DNA from: DASSUW01 sp963789005
GTDB lineage: Bacteria; Actinomycetota; Thermoleophilia; Solirubrobacterales; Solirubrobacteraceae
Direction of reading: 5' to 3'
Length of the DNA stretch: 64,000 nucleotides
Assembly: GCA_963789005.1 (NCBI GenBank)
Contig: CAWBIZ010000011.1
Span: 248,001-312,000, forward strand
Made by a program: the position numbers and the translations under genes. The notes beneath the pieces were generated by a model. That model was given only the letters and a program-made list of their open reading frames with translations, ran no database searches and was not told the DNA's origin. Positions 48,507 through 56,528 of the stretch are shown here, piece after piece (positions within the stretch are counted from its first letter, which is position 1; each line of letters starts with the position of its first letter).

Positions 48507-49385
48507 TCAGGCGTGATCGAGTGCGCCGAGGCGGCCTGCGAGGGCCTCCGCGGCGGCCGGGTCGGCGAGGTCGACGACGACCCGATAGCCGGGTCCGCGG
48601 GGGGTCACGCGGACCTCCGTACCGAGGGCCTCGCCGAGCGTGTCGCCGAGGCGGTGAGCCGCCTCGACCTGGTCGGGATGGTGCGCCGTGGCGGTGCTCG
48701 CGCGCCGCGCGCGGGAGCGCGGGTGGTCGGCTTCGCGGGCTCGGGCCTCGGTCTGGCGGACGGACCAGCCCTCCTGCACCGCCGTGCGGGCGAGGCTCCG
48801 GCGGGTCTCGTGGTCGGCGGTGGTGAGCAGCGCGCGGCCGTGGCCCTCGGTGAGGTGGCCGGCGGCGATCAGGTCGAGCACCTCGGCGGGCAGGTCGAGC
48901 AGCCGCAGCAGGTTCGACACCGCCACGCGCGAGCGGCCGACGCGCCGACCGACGTCCTCGCGCGTGAGTCCGAGCTCCTCGACGAGCATCGTGCAGGCGC
49001 GGGCCTCCTCGATCGGGTTGAGGTCCTCGCGGGCCATGTTCTCGATCAGCGCGAGCTCGAGCGACGCCGCGTCGTCGTCCGGCCGGACGAGCGCGGGGAC
49101 GCTGTCGAAGCCCGCGAGCTGCGCGGCGCGCCAGCGGCGCTCGCCGGCGATCAGCTCGTAGGTGCCGCCAGGGATTGGGCGCACGAGCACGGGCTGCAGC
49201 ACGCCTCGCTCTTGGAGAGACTCGGAAAGCGCCACGATCGCGCCCTCGTCGAACTCGCGGCGGGGCTGATGCGGGTTCGGCGTGATCAGGTCGACGGGGA
49301 TCTCGCGCAGCTCGCTCCCGCGCTCGGCCTCCTGAGCGGGCGCGAGGATCGCGGACAGGCCGCGGCCCATGCCTCGATCAGCCAC
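48507..49385 (-). CDS. parB: Chromosome partitioning protein ParB
   Basis: The 292-residue CTPase/DNA-binding protein has GRGLSAILA, the CTP-binding NPHQPRREFDEGAI, ERRWRAAQLAGF and ENMAREDLNPIEEA, then the helix-turn-helix VGRRVGRSRVAVSNLLRLLDLP that reads parS, and a C-terminal dimer domain. It spreads from parS near the origin. It overlaps parA by 8 nt. Confidence 0.95.
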   Translation of the reverse strand: MADRGMGRGLSAILAPAQEAERGSELREIPVDLITPNPHQPRREFDEGAIVALSESLQERGVLQPVLVRPIPGGTYELIAGERRWRAAQLAGFDSVPALVRPDDDAASLELALIENMAREDLNPIEEARACTMLVEELGLTREDVGRRVGRSRVAVSNLLRLLDLPAEVLDLIAAGHLTEGHGRALLTTADHETRRSLARTAVQEGWSVRQTEARAREADHPRSRARRASTATAHHPDQVEAAHRLGDTLGEALGTEVRVTPRGPGYRVVVDLADPAAAEALAGRLGALDHA

Positions 49386-50136
49386 GGGATGCCACCTCCT
49401 TGGCCAGCGCGAAGTAGGCCTCCGAGCCGGCGCAGTACGGGTCGTGATGGATGACCGGGCGGCCGAAGCTGGGCGCCTCGCCGAGCCGGATGTTGCGCGG
49501 GATCACCGTGTCGAAGACCAGCGCCGGGAAGTGCTCACGCACCTCCCGCTCGACGTCCTGGGCGAGCTTCGTGCGACCGTCGTGCATCGTCAGCAGCATC
49601 CCGGCGACCGTGAGCCGGGGGTTGAGCTCGCGCTGCACGAGCGCCAGCGTGTCGAGCAGGCCGGCCAGCCCCTCCAATGCGAAGTACTCCGTCTGGACCG
49701 GGACGATGACGCGGTCCGCGGCCACGAGCGCGTTGACCGTGAGCGGGCCGAGCGAAGGCGGGCAGTCGAGCAGGGTGAAGGCATAGCGGTCGCGGATGCC
49801 CCGCAGCGCGTCGCGCAGCCGGGTCTCCGACCCTGGTAGGCGCGGGAGCTCCATCGTCGCCCCCGCGAGGTCGGGCGTCGAGACGATCAGCGACAGGTTG
49901 GGGACGTCCGTCGCCCGTACGGCGTCTTCGGCGACGACGTCGCCGCCAAGCACGTCGTATAGGCCAGGCGGGGCGGTCCGGTCCGCGCCGAGGGCGGTCG
50001 TGGCGTTGCCCTGCGGGTCGACGTCCACGAGCAGCGTGGAGTAGCCGGCCTCCGCGATGCACGCGGCGACGTTGACCGCCGTCGTCGTCTTCCCGACCCC
50101 GCCCTTCTGGTTGGCGATGGCATACGTGACACCCAT
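49378..50136 (-). CDS. parA: Chromosome partitioning ATPase ParA (Soj)
   Basis: The 252-residue deviant Walker ATPase has AIANQKGGVGKTTTAVNVAA, VDVDPQGNATTALGAD, DCPPSLGPLTVNALVAAD and MHDGRTKLAQDVEREVREHF. It moves ParB-parS complexes. A TAGCGT element lies 10 nt before the ATG (minus strand, 50152-50147), so it may be leaderless. Upstream, before rsmG, lie two direct repeats with palindromes. Confidence 0.95.
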   Translation of the reverse strand: MGVTYAIANQKGGVGKTTTAVNVAACIAEAGYSTLLVDVDPQGNATTALGADRTAPPGLYDVLGGDVVAEDAVRATDVPNLSLIVSTPDLAGATMELPRLPGSETRLRDALRGIRDRYAFTLLDCPPSLGPLTVNALVAADRVIVPVQTEYFALEGLAGLLDTLALVQRELNPRLTVAGMLLTMHDGRTKLAQDVEREVREHFPALVFDTVIPRNIRLGEAPSFGRPVIHHDPYCAGSEAYFALAKEVASRG

Positions 50137-50163
50137 GACCCCACCGACGCTAGCGAGCGAACC

Positions 50164-50297
50164 GGCCGGAATCGCGAGCCGCGCGCAGCGCCAGGCGTCT
50201 CCGCGGAGACGCTGTCAGCCGCGGGCGATGCGGCGACCTGGCCGGAATCGCGCGATCGCGAAACGTCTCCGGGGAGACGCCATCAGCCCCGGGCAAG
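50164..50297. repeat. Two direct repeat units, each with a palindrome, between rsmG and parA
   Basis: Each unit starts with GGCCGGAATCGCG (50164 and 50240), then carries a palindrome (GCGTCTCCGCGGAGACGC at 50195-50212; CGTCTCCGGGGAGACG at 50264-50279), then TCAGCC and CGGGC. The palindromes are 68 bp apart. The site lies upstream of parA and could be an operator or part of the partition region. Function is unknown. Confidence 0.75.
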
Positions 50298-50978
50298 CGG
50301 GCGCTTGGCGGCCATTCCGGGGCGTCGCGGGAAGCGGGAGGGTGTCGGCGCGACCTTCTGGAACACGTGCAGGGTGTGGTTCTCGGCCTGGGGGAATGGG
50401 CGGACGCGACGGGCCTCGCCGGGCTCGAGCCCGACCACCGCGGCGGCTGTGATGCCGGCGGCCGACTCCGCCTCGGCGACGGCACCCTTCCACGCGACCA
50501 GCGACCCGCCTTCGACGAGCAGCGGGGCGGCGTACTCGACGATGACCGGGAGGGAGGCCAGGGCACGCGCGGTCACGAGATCGTGGGCGCCGAGTCCGGC
50601 CGGCCACTCTTCCGCGCGCGCGTGGACGACCTCGACGTTCGTCAGGCCCGCCGCTGCCACGGCCCGCTCGAGATAGCGGCAGTGGCGCGCCGTGCTCTCG
50701 ACCAGCGCGACATGCGCATCCGGGAGCGCTGCGGCGAGCGCGAGGCCCGGCCAGCCGGCGCCCGAGCCGAGATCGGCGATCCGCCGCGCACCGCGGACGG
50801 CCGGGAGGTCGAGCGCGACGAGCGAGTCGGCGACATGGCGATCGGCCGCTGCGTCCGGGTCCCGGACCGCGGTCGATGCGGTCGGGTCTGCGGCCTGAAG
50901 CTCGAGGATCGACCGCAGGGCGCCTCCCCCCGCGTCGGTCAGCTCGAATCGCCGTGCGACCTCGTCGAGACGACTCAC
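50283..50978 (-). CDS. rsmG: 16S rRNA (guanine527-N7)-methyltransferase RsmG
   Basis: The 231-residue methyltransferase has HVADSLVALDLP, SAM motif IADLGSGAGWPGLALAAALP, VALVESTARHCRYLERAVAA, VVHARAEEW, and TARALASLPVIVEYAAPLL. It modifies G527 of 16S rRNA. Its place upstream of parAB is the usual origin-proximal order. The tail is basic. Confidence 0.93.
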   Translation of the reverse strand: MSRLDEVARRFELTDAGGGALRSILELQAADPTASTAVRDPDAAADRHVADSLVALDLPAVRGARRIADLGSGAGWPGLALAAALPDAHVALVESTARHCRYLERAVAAAGLTNVEVVHARAEEWPAGLGAHDLVTARALASLPVIVEYAAPLLVEGGSLVAWKGAVAEAESAAGITAAAVVGLEPGEARRVRPFPQAENHTLHVFQKVAPTPSRFPRRPGMAAKRPLARG

Positions 50979-51015
50979 GGCACGGCACCCAGCGCCAAGA
51001 CCCCTTGGTGGGCGC

Positions 51016-51375
51016 TCACGCGGCGATCGCCGCGCGGGCGCGCAGGCGGGCGATCGCTTCGGTGTAGTCGGTGGTCATCGCCACCAGGCGGTCGTGCGCG
51101 TGCTCGTCCAGCTCGGGCGTCAGGTTGCGCTCGAGGATCGGCAAGAGATCGACGACGAGCGCTTCACCGCGCGCCATCCACTGGAAGTAGTGCCGGTTGC
51201 CGTGGTGGTACGGCCCGTAGAGCCGGGACCGTGGCAAGCGGTCTACCAGCCAGCGCATCAGCGCCTCGTGACGCACATGCATGCGCAGCGTCACCTGCGG
51301 TTGCCGGCCGTCGCCGCCGAAATGGCCTTCGCCGACGAGGAGGCCGACCACGATTCCCTCGTCACGCGGATCCAT
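51016..51375 (-). CDS. Small LAGLIDADG-like protein
   Basis: The 119-residue protein has one LAGLIDADG-like helix (IVVGLLVGEGHFGG) and the following strand pattern (PQVTLRMHVRHEALMRWLVD, SRLYGPYHHGNRHYFQWMAR) of homing endonuclease domains. It is half the size of a two-motif enzyme, so it would act as a dimer or be a domesticated binding protein. It is free-standing, not in an intron or intein, between rsmG and jag. ATG 51375 is chosen; an upstream start would run into the repeats. Confidence 0.65.
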   Translation of the reverse strand: MDPRDEGIVVGLLVGEGHFGGDGRQPQVTLRMHVRHEALMRWLVDRLPRSRLYGPYHHGNRHYFQWMARGEALVVDLLPILERNLTPELDEHAHDRLVAMTTDYTEAIARLRARAAIAA

Positions 51376-51403
51376 CGGCGCAGTCTGCCAGGCGTCGCGG
51401 CAT

Positions 51404-51482
51404 GCGTGTTTCACCGGGGTGCAAGACGTGAAAACTGCTGTTCGCCGCGGCGTGTTTCACCGGGGTGCGAAACGTGAAACGC
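51404..51482. repeat. Two direct repeats carrying split parS-like half-sites
   Basis: Units at 51404-51434 and 51450-51482 both read GCGTGTTTCACCGGGGTGC and then a second arm, GTGAAAAC or GTGAAACGC. The arms GTTTCAC and GTGAAAC equal the two halves of consensus parS, but 12-13 nt separate them. They lie in the gap between jag and the LAGLIDADG-like gene, about 1.3 kb from parA. Confidence 0.7.
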
Positions 51483-51536
51483 AGCCTCGTGCCGCCTGCT
51501 GCCGTCGACGCCGTTGACGTGGCGTCGGGAGGTGCG

Positions 51537-51995
51537 CTAGTCCAGCGGTGCGACGACGAGGTGCCGGTCCGGCTCCGTGCCCTCGGAGTACGTCTCGACG
51601 CCGTCGCGGTCCTTGAGGTACTCGTGGACGACCTTGCGCTCGGTCGCGCTCATCGCGTCCAGCGCCACCGGGCGGCCGGACTTCGACGCACGGTCGGCAG
51701 CCTGGTCAGCCTGGCGGTGCAGCATCTGCTCGCGCCGCTCGCGGTAGCCCGCCGCGTCGACCGTCACCCGCACCGCGGCGTCGCGCCCCGCGTGGCGGTT
51801 GGCGACCTTGAACGCCAGGTGCTGGACGGCGTCTATCGTCTGGCCGTGGCGCCCGATGAAGAGCCCGAGGTCTTCGCCGTCGAGCACGCCCCGGATGCCG
51901 TCGTCGTTCTCCTCGACGACCACCGAGGCTCCCAGCCCTAGGGCCTCGGAGACCCGCTCGAGCAGCTCGGCCACGCGATCGCTCTCGTCGCTCAC
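51537..51995 (-). CDS. jag: RNA-binding protein Jag/KhpB (KH-R3H)
   Basis: The 152-residue protein has a KH domain (LDGEDLGLFIGRHGQTIDAV, HLAFKVANRHAG) and an R3H domain ending (GRPVALDAMSATERKVVHEY, VETYSEGTEPDRHLVVAP). The Jag-N domain of Firmicutes is missing. It binds RNA and affects cell elongation in other bacteria. GTG start overlaps the yidC stop (GTGA). Confidence 0.93.
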   Translation of the reverse strand: MSDESDRVAELLERVSEALGLGASVVVEENDDGIRGVLDGEDLGLFIGRHGQTIDAVQHLAFKVANRHAGRDAAVRVTVDAAGYRERREQMLHRQADQAADRASKSGRPVALDAMSATERKVVHEYLKDRDGVETYSEGTEPDRHLVVAPLD

Positions 51996-52873
51996 CGTCG
52001 TCTCCCCGACCGCTTCTTCTTCCGTCGCGGCGGAGCCGGCGGCGGGCCGGCGGGCTTGCCCTTCGGCACGTTCTCGCGGCTCCCGCGGCCGTTCCCCTCC
52101 GACGACGAGGCCGTCGCGGGCTCGGACGACGAGGACGACGACGAACCGCCGCGCAGCAGCTCTCCCAGCCCCATGCCGCTCTCCGCACCCGGTGGCTTCA
52201 TCGGCCCCAGGCGCTTCCGGATGATCGCCTGCTGCACGATCGTCCACAGGTTCGTGGTGATCCAGTACACCAGCAGGCCGGCCGGGAAGCTGATGATGAA
52301 GATGACGAAGACGAACGGGAGCGCCAGGAAGATCATCCGCTGCGTCTTGTCGGTCGTCGTCGACATCAACAGCGTCGACAGCAGCTGCGAGCCGACGTAC
52401 AGCACGATCAGCGTGATCAGCACGCCGCCGGTGGCCGTGTCCGTCAGGTCGGGGATGAAGAGGAAGGACGCCGGGCCCTCGCCGCACGGGCGCTCCGACT
52501 GGCCGCAGATGTCCACGCGCAGGTCGTCCTGCAGCATGTAGAAGAGCGACAGGAAGACCGGGAGCTGCGCCAGGAGCGGGAGGCACGAGGCGAACGGGTT
52601 GATCTTGTTCTCCCGGTAGAACTTCATCATCTCCTGGTTGAGCCGCTCCTTGTCGCCCTTGTAGCGGTCCTGGAGCTTCTTCATCTCCGGAGCGTGGGAC
52701 GCCAGGGACTGCATCGACTTGAACTGCTTGAACGTCAGCGGGAGCAGCGCGGCCCGGACGACCACGGTCATGGCGATGATCGACGCGCCCCAACCGAGTC
52801 CGACGTCGTTGTGGAACCGCAGCAGGATCCACTCGAAGAAGTCGATCAGCGGCTGGAAGATGTTGGCGATCAC
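51992..52873 (-). CDS. yidC: Membrane protein insertase YidC with basic tail
   Basis: The 293-residue protein has the five-helix YidC core: WILLRFHNDVGLGWGASIIAMT, TVVVRAALLPLTFKQFKSMQ (groove Arg), QDRYKGDKERLNQEMMKFYR, NPFASCLPLLAQLPVFLSLF and TTNLWTIVQQAIIRKRLGP. The extracytoplasmic P1 domain is absent, as in Gram-positives. The tail has a run of Ser and then a basic end (RRKKKRSGRRR) that may bind ribosomes. GTG start. Confidence 0.95.
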   Translation of the reverse strand: MIANIFQPLIDFFEWILLRFHNDVGLGWGASIIAMTVVVRAALLPLTFKQFKSMQSLASHAPEMKKLQDRYKGDKERLNQEMMKFYRENKINPFASCLPLLAQLPVFLSLFYMLQDDLRVDICGQSERPCGEGPASFLFIPDLTDTATGGVLITLIVLYVGSQLLSTLLMSTTTDKTQRMIFLALPFVFVIFIISFPAGLLVYWITTNLWTIVQQAIIRKRLGPMKPPGAESGMGLGELLRGGSSSSSSSEPATASSSEGNGRGSRENVPKGKPAGPPPAPPRRKKKRSGRRR

Positions 52874-53118
52874 GGCAGGCGGGCGTCTCGGAAGAGGGTC
52901 TGGGCGGAGACCGGGTCGTAGCCCCCGTGGCTGAACGGGTTGCACCGCAGCAGCCGCCACGCCGCGAGCACCGTGCCCCGCAGTATGCCGTAGGACCTGA
53001 TGGCCTGCACCGCGTAGGCGGAGCACGTCGGGTGGTACTTGCAGCGCCTCGGCAGCGCCGGCGAGATCACCCGCTGGTAGAGCTGGATCGGGGCCGCGAA
53101 GACCGCGCGAGCCGTCAT
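52870..53118 (-). CDS. yidD: Membrane protein insertion efficiency factor YidD
   Basis: The 82-residue protein has the family core LYQRVISPALPRRCKYHPTC, SAYAVQAIRSYGILRG and RLLRCNPFSHGGYDPV. It is amphipathic, membrane-associated, and helps YidC insertion. It overlaps both neighbours by 4 nt. Confidence 0.95.
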   Translation of the reverse strand: MTARAVFAAPIQLYQRVISPALPRRCKYHPTCSAYAVQAIRSYGILRGTVLAAWRLLRCNPFSHGGYDPVSAQTLFRDARLP

Positions 53119-53513
53119 GCGGCCGCCTCGCCGGCGAGGCCGTCGACCAGCTCGCCCAGCTCGCGCTGCATCCCGGGCATCCCCTCGCGCTCGGCCAGCC
53201 CCAGCGCATCGGGCCGCGCGACGACGACGTAGTCCGAGGCCGGAGAGAGCCGCCGCGCCTCCTCCCAGAACGCCTCGCGCAGCACACGCTTCACGCGCGT
53301 GCGATCGACCGCGCCGCCGACCCGGCGGCCGACCGAAAGGCCGAGCCGCGGCCCGTCGGGGCGGGCGGCATCCGCTTCCCGCGGAAACGCATACAAGACG
53401 AGGAAGCGGTTGCCCTTCGAGCGGCCCTGGCGGTAGACGCGCTCGAACTCGGCGCTGCGCGACAGGCGGCGGCGCCGTGGACCCCGCCCGGAGCTCGCGC
53501 GCTGCGGGCCCAC
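53115..53513 (-). CDS. rnpA: Ribonuclease P protein component
   Basis: The 132-residue protein has RLSRSAEFERVYRQGRSKGN, GLSVGRRVGGAVDRTRVKRV and LREAFWEEARRLSPASDYVV, the RNR-type motif of the protein subunit that supports the RNase P ribozyme in tRNA 5' processing. A Gly/Arg-rich start may be extra; GTG 53513 lies 3 nt after the rpmH stop. Confidence 0.93.
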   Translation of the reverse strand: MGPQRASSGRGPRRRRLSRSAEFERVYRQGRSKGNRFLVLYAFPREADAARPDGPRLGLSVGRRVGGAVDRTRVKRVLREAFWEEARRLSPASDYVVVARPDALGLAEREGMPGMQRELGELVDGLAGEAAA

Positions 53514-53516
53514 GAC

Positions 53517-53651
53517 TCAGACGGTCAGGCGCTTGCGGCCCTTGTCGCGGCGGCGCTTGAGCACCAGCCGCCCGGCGCGTGTGCTCATGCGCTGGCGAAA
53601 CCCGTGCGTCCGGGCGCGCTTGCGCTTCTTGGGCTGGTAGGTCCGCTTCAC
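53517..53651 (-). CDS. rpmH: 50S ribosomal protein L34
   Basis: The 44-residue product reads VKRTYQPKKRKRARTHGFRQ and then RMSTRAGRLVLKRRRDKGRK, ending RLTV, the standard L34. GTG start at 53651. It heads the rpmH-rnpA-yidD-yidC-jag operon, divergent from dnaA. Confidence 0.97.
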   Translation of the reverse strand: MKRTYQPKKRKRARTHGFRQRMSTRAGRLVLKRRRDKGRKRLTV

Positions 53652-53932
53652 GATCTGGCTCCTTCGCCGTGGCGATGAACTCGGAGCCGGTAGGTGGATT
53701 CCGGCCCGGCGCCGCGGTGCGTGCAGGATATCGAGGAGGCTCGAACAGGGATGTGCACACGTCGCCGACAGCCGTCCACAGGCCCATTCCGCGCGTTTTG
53801 CGGAGTGCCCTGGGAGAGCTGCGTTCGGGCCTGGGGAGCTCTGCTATGTTCGCCGCTCCGGGGCGCAGTGAGGCCCCTCTTGGTTCACTGAGCAATCCCC
53901 ACCTCCGCTCGAGGAGGCCCTTCCGCGCGCCC
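53652..53932. other. rpmH-dnaA intergenic region, candidate origin/promoter region
   Basis: This 281-bp gap between divergent rpmH and dnaA has two DnaA-box-like sites (ATGTGCACAC at about 53750 and CCGTCCACAGG at about 53772) and GAGGAGG about 15 nt before the dnaA start. No AT-rich unwinding element is obvious. It should hold both promoters and perhaps part of oriC. Confidence 0.35.
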
Positions 53933-55255
53933 GTGCACGACGACGATCTTCCACACGCCTGGCGGCGCATCCGCAGCGAGATGCGGCGCGCGGCGGGGGA
54001 CACGACCTGGCAGCTCTGGCTCGAGCCGCTGACCGCGCGCGAGCTGGACGCCGGCACGCTCGTCGTCGAAGCGCCCGCGGAGAGCCGCGCCTGGGTCGAG
54101 GCGAGCTTCGCGCGCCTGATCGCCGCCTGCGCGAAGGCCGTGCTCGGCGCCGGCACCCGCGTGCGCCTGGTCGCCGCCGGCGACGGGGCCCCCGCGCTAC
54201 CGCCCCGGACGTCGCGCACCTTCACGGGCGACGCCTTCAACCCGCGCCTCACGTTCGACCAGTTCGTGATCGGCGACGCCAACCGGCTGGCCCACGGTGC
54301 CGCGCTCGCCGTGGCCGAGATGCCCGGGCTGGCCTACAACCCGCTCTTCATCTGCGGACCACCAGGGCTCGGGAAGACACATCTCCTGCACTCGATCGCC
54401 AACTACGTGACCGAGCACGGCGACGGCACGTCCGTGCTCTACACGACCGCCGAGGCGTTCACCGACCAGTTCGTGGGCGCGCTCCACGCGCACGCGCTCG
54501 AGGCCTTCAAGGCGACCTACCGCGGGGTCGGCGTCCTGCTCGTGGACGACGTCCAGTTCCTGCAGAGCAAGGCGCGGACCGAGCAGGAGTTCTTCCACAC
54601 CTTCAACGCGCTCCAGGGCGCCGGCGCGCAGCTCGTGCTGACGTGCGACCGGCCGCCGCGCGACCTCGCCGCGCTCGAGGACCGGCTGCGCGAGCGCTTC
54701 GAGGCCGGCCTCGTCACCGACGTCAAGCCGCCCGACCTCACGACTCGTCGCACGATCCTCTGCAAGCGCGTCCAGCAGGACGGGCTCGCCGGCATCGACC
54801 CGAAGGCCGTCGACGTGATCGCCGAGACCGTCGACAGCAACGTCCGGGCGCTCGAGGGCGCGCTGATCCGCGTGGTCGCCTACGGATCGCTCACGGGTCG
54901 CGACGTGACCTCCGAGCTGGCCGAGGAGGTCCTCGCCGGCCTCTATGGCGTCCGGCCCACGCGCCGCACCGTCGAGGACATCCAGCAGCGGACGTGCGAG
55001 GCGTTCGGCCTGTCGATGGAGCAGCTCCTCTCCACCAGCCGCGCCGCGCCGGTCACATGGCCGCGGCAGGTCGCCATGTACCTCGCGCGCGAGCTCACCG
55101 ACCAGACGCTCCCCGCGATCGGACGCGCGTTCGGCGGGCGCAACCACACGACCGTGCTCCACGCGTGCAAGCGCACGGCCGAGCGGATCGCCACCGACCG
55201 CGAGGCCTACGACACCGTCCGTCGCCTGACCGTGGAGCTCGGAGGCTCCCGGTGA
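53933..55255 (+). CDS. dnaA: Chromosomal replication initiator DnaA
   Basis: The 440-residue protein has an N-terminal DnaB-binding domain (WQLWLEPLTARELD), a short linker, the AAA+ domain with Walker A ICGPPGLGKTHLL, VLLVDDVQFLQSK and ERFEAGLVTDVKPPDLTTR, and the DNA-binding domain with RQVAMYLARELTDQTLPAIG and FGGRNHTTVLHACK. The linker domain II is short. GTG 53933 is the best start; longer in-frame extension into the gap is not supported. Confidence 0.96.
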   Translation: MHDDDLPHAWRRIRSEMRRAAGDTTWQLWLEPLTARELDAGTLVVEAPAESRAWVEASFARLIAACAKAVLGAGTRVRLVAAGDGAPALPPRTSRTFTGDAFNPRLTFDQFVIGDANRLAHGAALAVAEMPGLAYNPLFICGPPGLGKTHLLHSIANYVTEHGDGTSVLYTTAEAFTDQFVGALHAHALEAFKATYRGVGVLLVDDVQFLQSKARTEQEFFHTFNALQGAGAQLVLTCDRPPRDLAALEDRLRERFEAGLVTDVKPPDLTTRRTILCKRVQQDGLAGIDPKAVDVIAETVDSNVRALEGALIRVVAYGSLTGRDVTSELAEEVLAGLYGVRPTRRTVEDIQQRTCEAFGLSMEQLLSTSRAAPVTWPRQVAMYLARELTDQTLPAIGRAFGGRNHTTVLHACKRTAERIATDREAYDTVRRLTVELGGSR

Positions 55256-55418
55256 GGTCCGGGCCTCCTGACAGACTGGCGGGGTTCGTGCACAGCCCCT
55301 GTGCGCGCCCGATCCACGGCGCAGCGCCAGATCTGCGGCCTTTGCACAGCATCAACACCCCCGATGACCACGAATCACCCAATTCGATCTTCACCGTGAA
55401 TCAAAGGCGAGCCATCCC
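55256..55418 (+). other. dnaA-dnaN intergenic region with DnaA-box-like sites
   Basis: The 163-bp gap has TTCGTGCACAG, CCTGTGC and CTTTGCACAGC, which resemble DnaA boxes (TTNTNCACA) with changes, and a comparatively AT-rich end (CACCCAATTCGATCTTCACC). In other Actinobacteria this gap carries oriC, but it is usually larger with many boxes. It also holds the dnaN promoter. Confidence 0.35.
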
Positions 55419-56528
55419 ATGAAGCTCTCGACGCGACGCGACGCGTTGTTCAGTCAGCTCCAGACCGTCACCCGCGCGGCATCCACCCGCAGCGCCGTGC
55501 AGGCGCTCTCCGGCGTGCACGTCCAGGCCGCCGCGGACGGCATCGAGCTGCGCGCCACCGACATGGAGATCGCGCTGCGCGTGCCGCTCGAGGGAGACGT
55601 GGCGCGCGAGGGCGCGGTCGTCCTGCCTGCCCGCCTGCTCGTGGACGTCGTCCGCGCGCTGCCGGCGAACGAGCTCACGCTCGAGCTGCGCGCCGCCGAG
55701 CAGGACGTCGAGCTGACGTCCGGCTCCGCGACGTTCCACATCCGCACGCTGCGGCTCGAGGACTTCCCGCCGCTCCCCGACCCCGAGGGCGACGATCGGC
55801 TCGACGTCCCGGGGCCGGCGCTGGTCGAGACCGTGATCAAGGTGGCGCGCGCTGCGTCGCGCGACGAGACGCGCCCCGTCCTCACCGGCATCCTCGTCTC
55901 GGCGGGCGAGCAGGAGCTGCGGATGGCGGCCACCGACTCCTACCGCCTGGCGGTCAAGGACACCGCGCTCGAGGCGCCGCTCGACCACGCGTTCGAGGCC
56001 AACGTGCCGGCGCGCGCGCTGCAGGAGCTGACGCGGATCGTCCAGCAGGGGTCGGCCGAGCGGATCTCGGTGTCGCTGCGCTCGAACCAGGTGGTGTTCG
56101 AGGCGGCCGGCGTAGTGCTCTCCTCGCGGCTGATCGACGGCCAGTTTCCGAACGTTCGCCAGCTGCTGCCGGAGGCGTACGAGCACGAGCTGCGGCTCGC
56201 AGGGTCCGAGATCGCCGACGTCGTGCGCCGGATCTCGCTGCTGGCGCAGAAGAACGCGCCGTTGCGGCTGAGCTTCTCCGAGGGCGAGCTGACGGTGTCG
56301 GCCCGTACTCCGGACGTCGGCGAGGCGCAGGAGACCGTCCCCGTGCCGTTCCAGGGCGAGCCGTTCGAGATCGGCTTCAACCCGGAGTTCCTGCGCGACG
56401 GGCTCGAGGCGCTGGAGGCCGGCGACCTCGTGCTCAAGCTCATCTCGCCGCTGCGGCCGGGGCTGATCGAGGCGGCCGACGGCAGCGGCTTCCAGTACCT
56501 CCTGATGCCGATCCGTCTGAATGTGTGA
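55419..56528 (+). CDS. dnaN: DNA polymerase III beta clamp
   Basis: The 369-residue clamp has three repeated domains: LQTVTRAASTRSAVQALSGV, AASRDETRPVLTGILVSAGE with ATDSYRLAVKDTALEAP, and LEAGDLVLKLISPLRPGLIE with the C-terminal FQYLLMPIRL that lines the peptide-binding pocket. It tethers polymerase to DNA. The stop overlaps the recF GTG (GTGA). Confidence 0.97.
   Translation: MKLSTRRDALFSQLQTVTRAASTRSAVQALSGVHVQAAADGIELRATDMEIALRVPLEGDVAREGAVVLPARLLVDVVRALPANELTLELRAAEQDVELTSGSATFHIRTLRLEDFPPLPDPEGDDRLDVPGPALVETVIKVARAASRDETRPVLTGILVSAGEQELRMAATDSYRLAVKDTALEAPLDHAFEANVPARALQELTRIVQQGSAERISVSLRSNQVVFEAAGVVLSSRLIDGQFPNVRQLLPEAYEHELRLAGSEIADVVRRISLLAQKNAPLRLSFSEGELTVSARTPDVGEAQETVPVPFQGEPFEIGFNPEFLRDGLEALEAGDLVLKLISPLRPGLIEAADGSGFQYLLMPIRLNV

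Noticed and set aside
55360..55405. parS-like TTCACCGTGAA before dnaN
   Set aside because: Only an 11-bp partial palindrome; the outer GT/AC positions of parS are missing.
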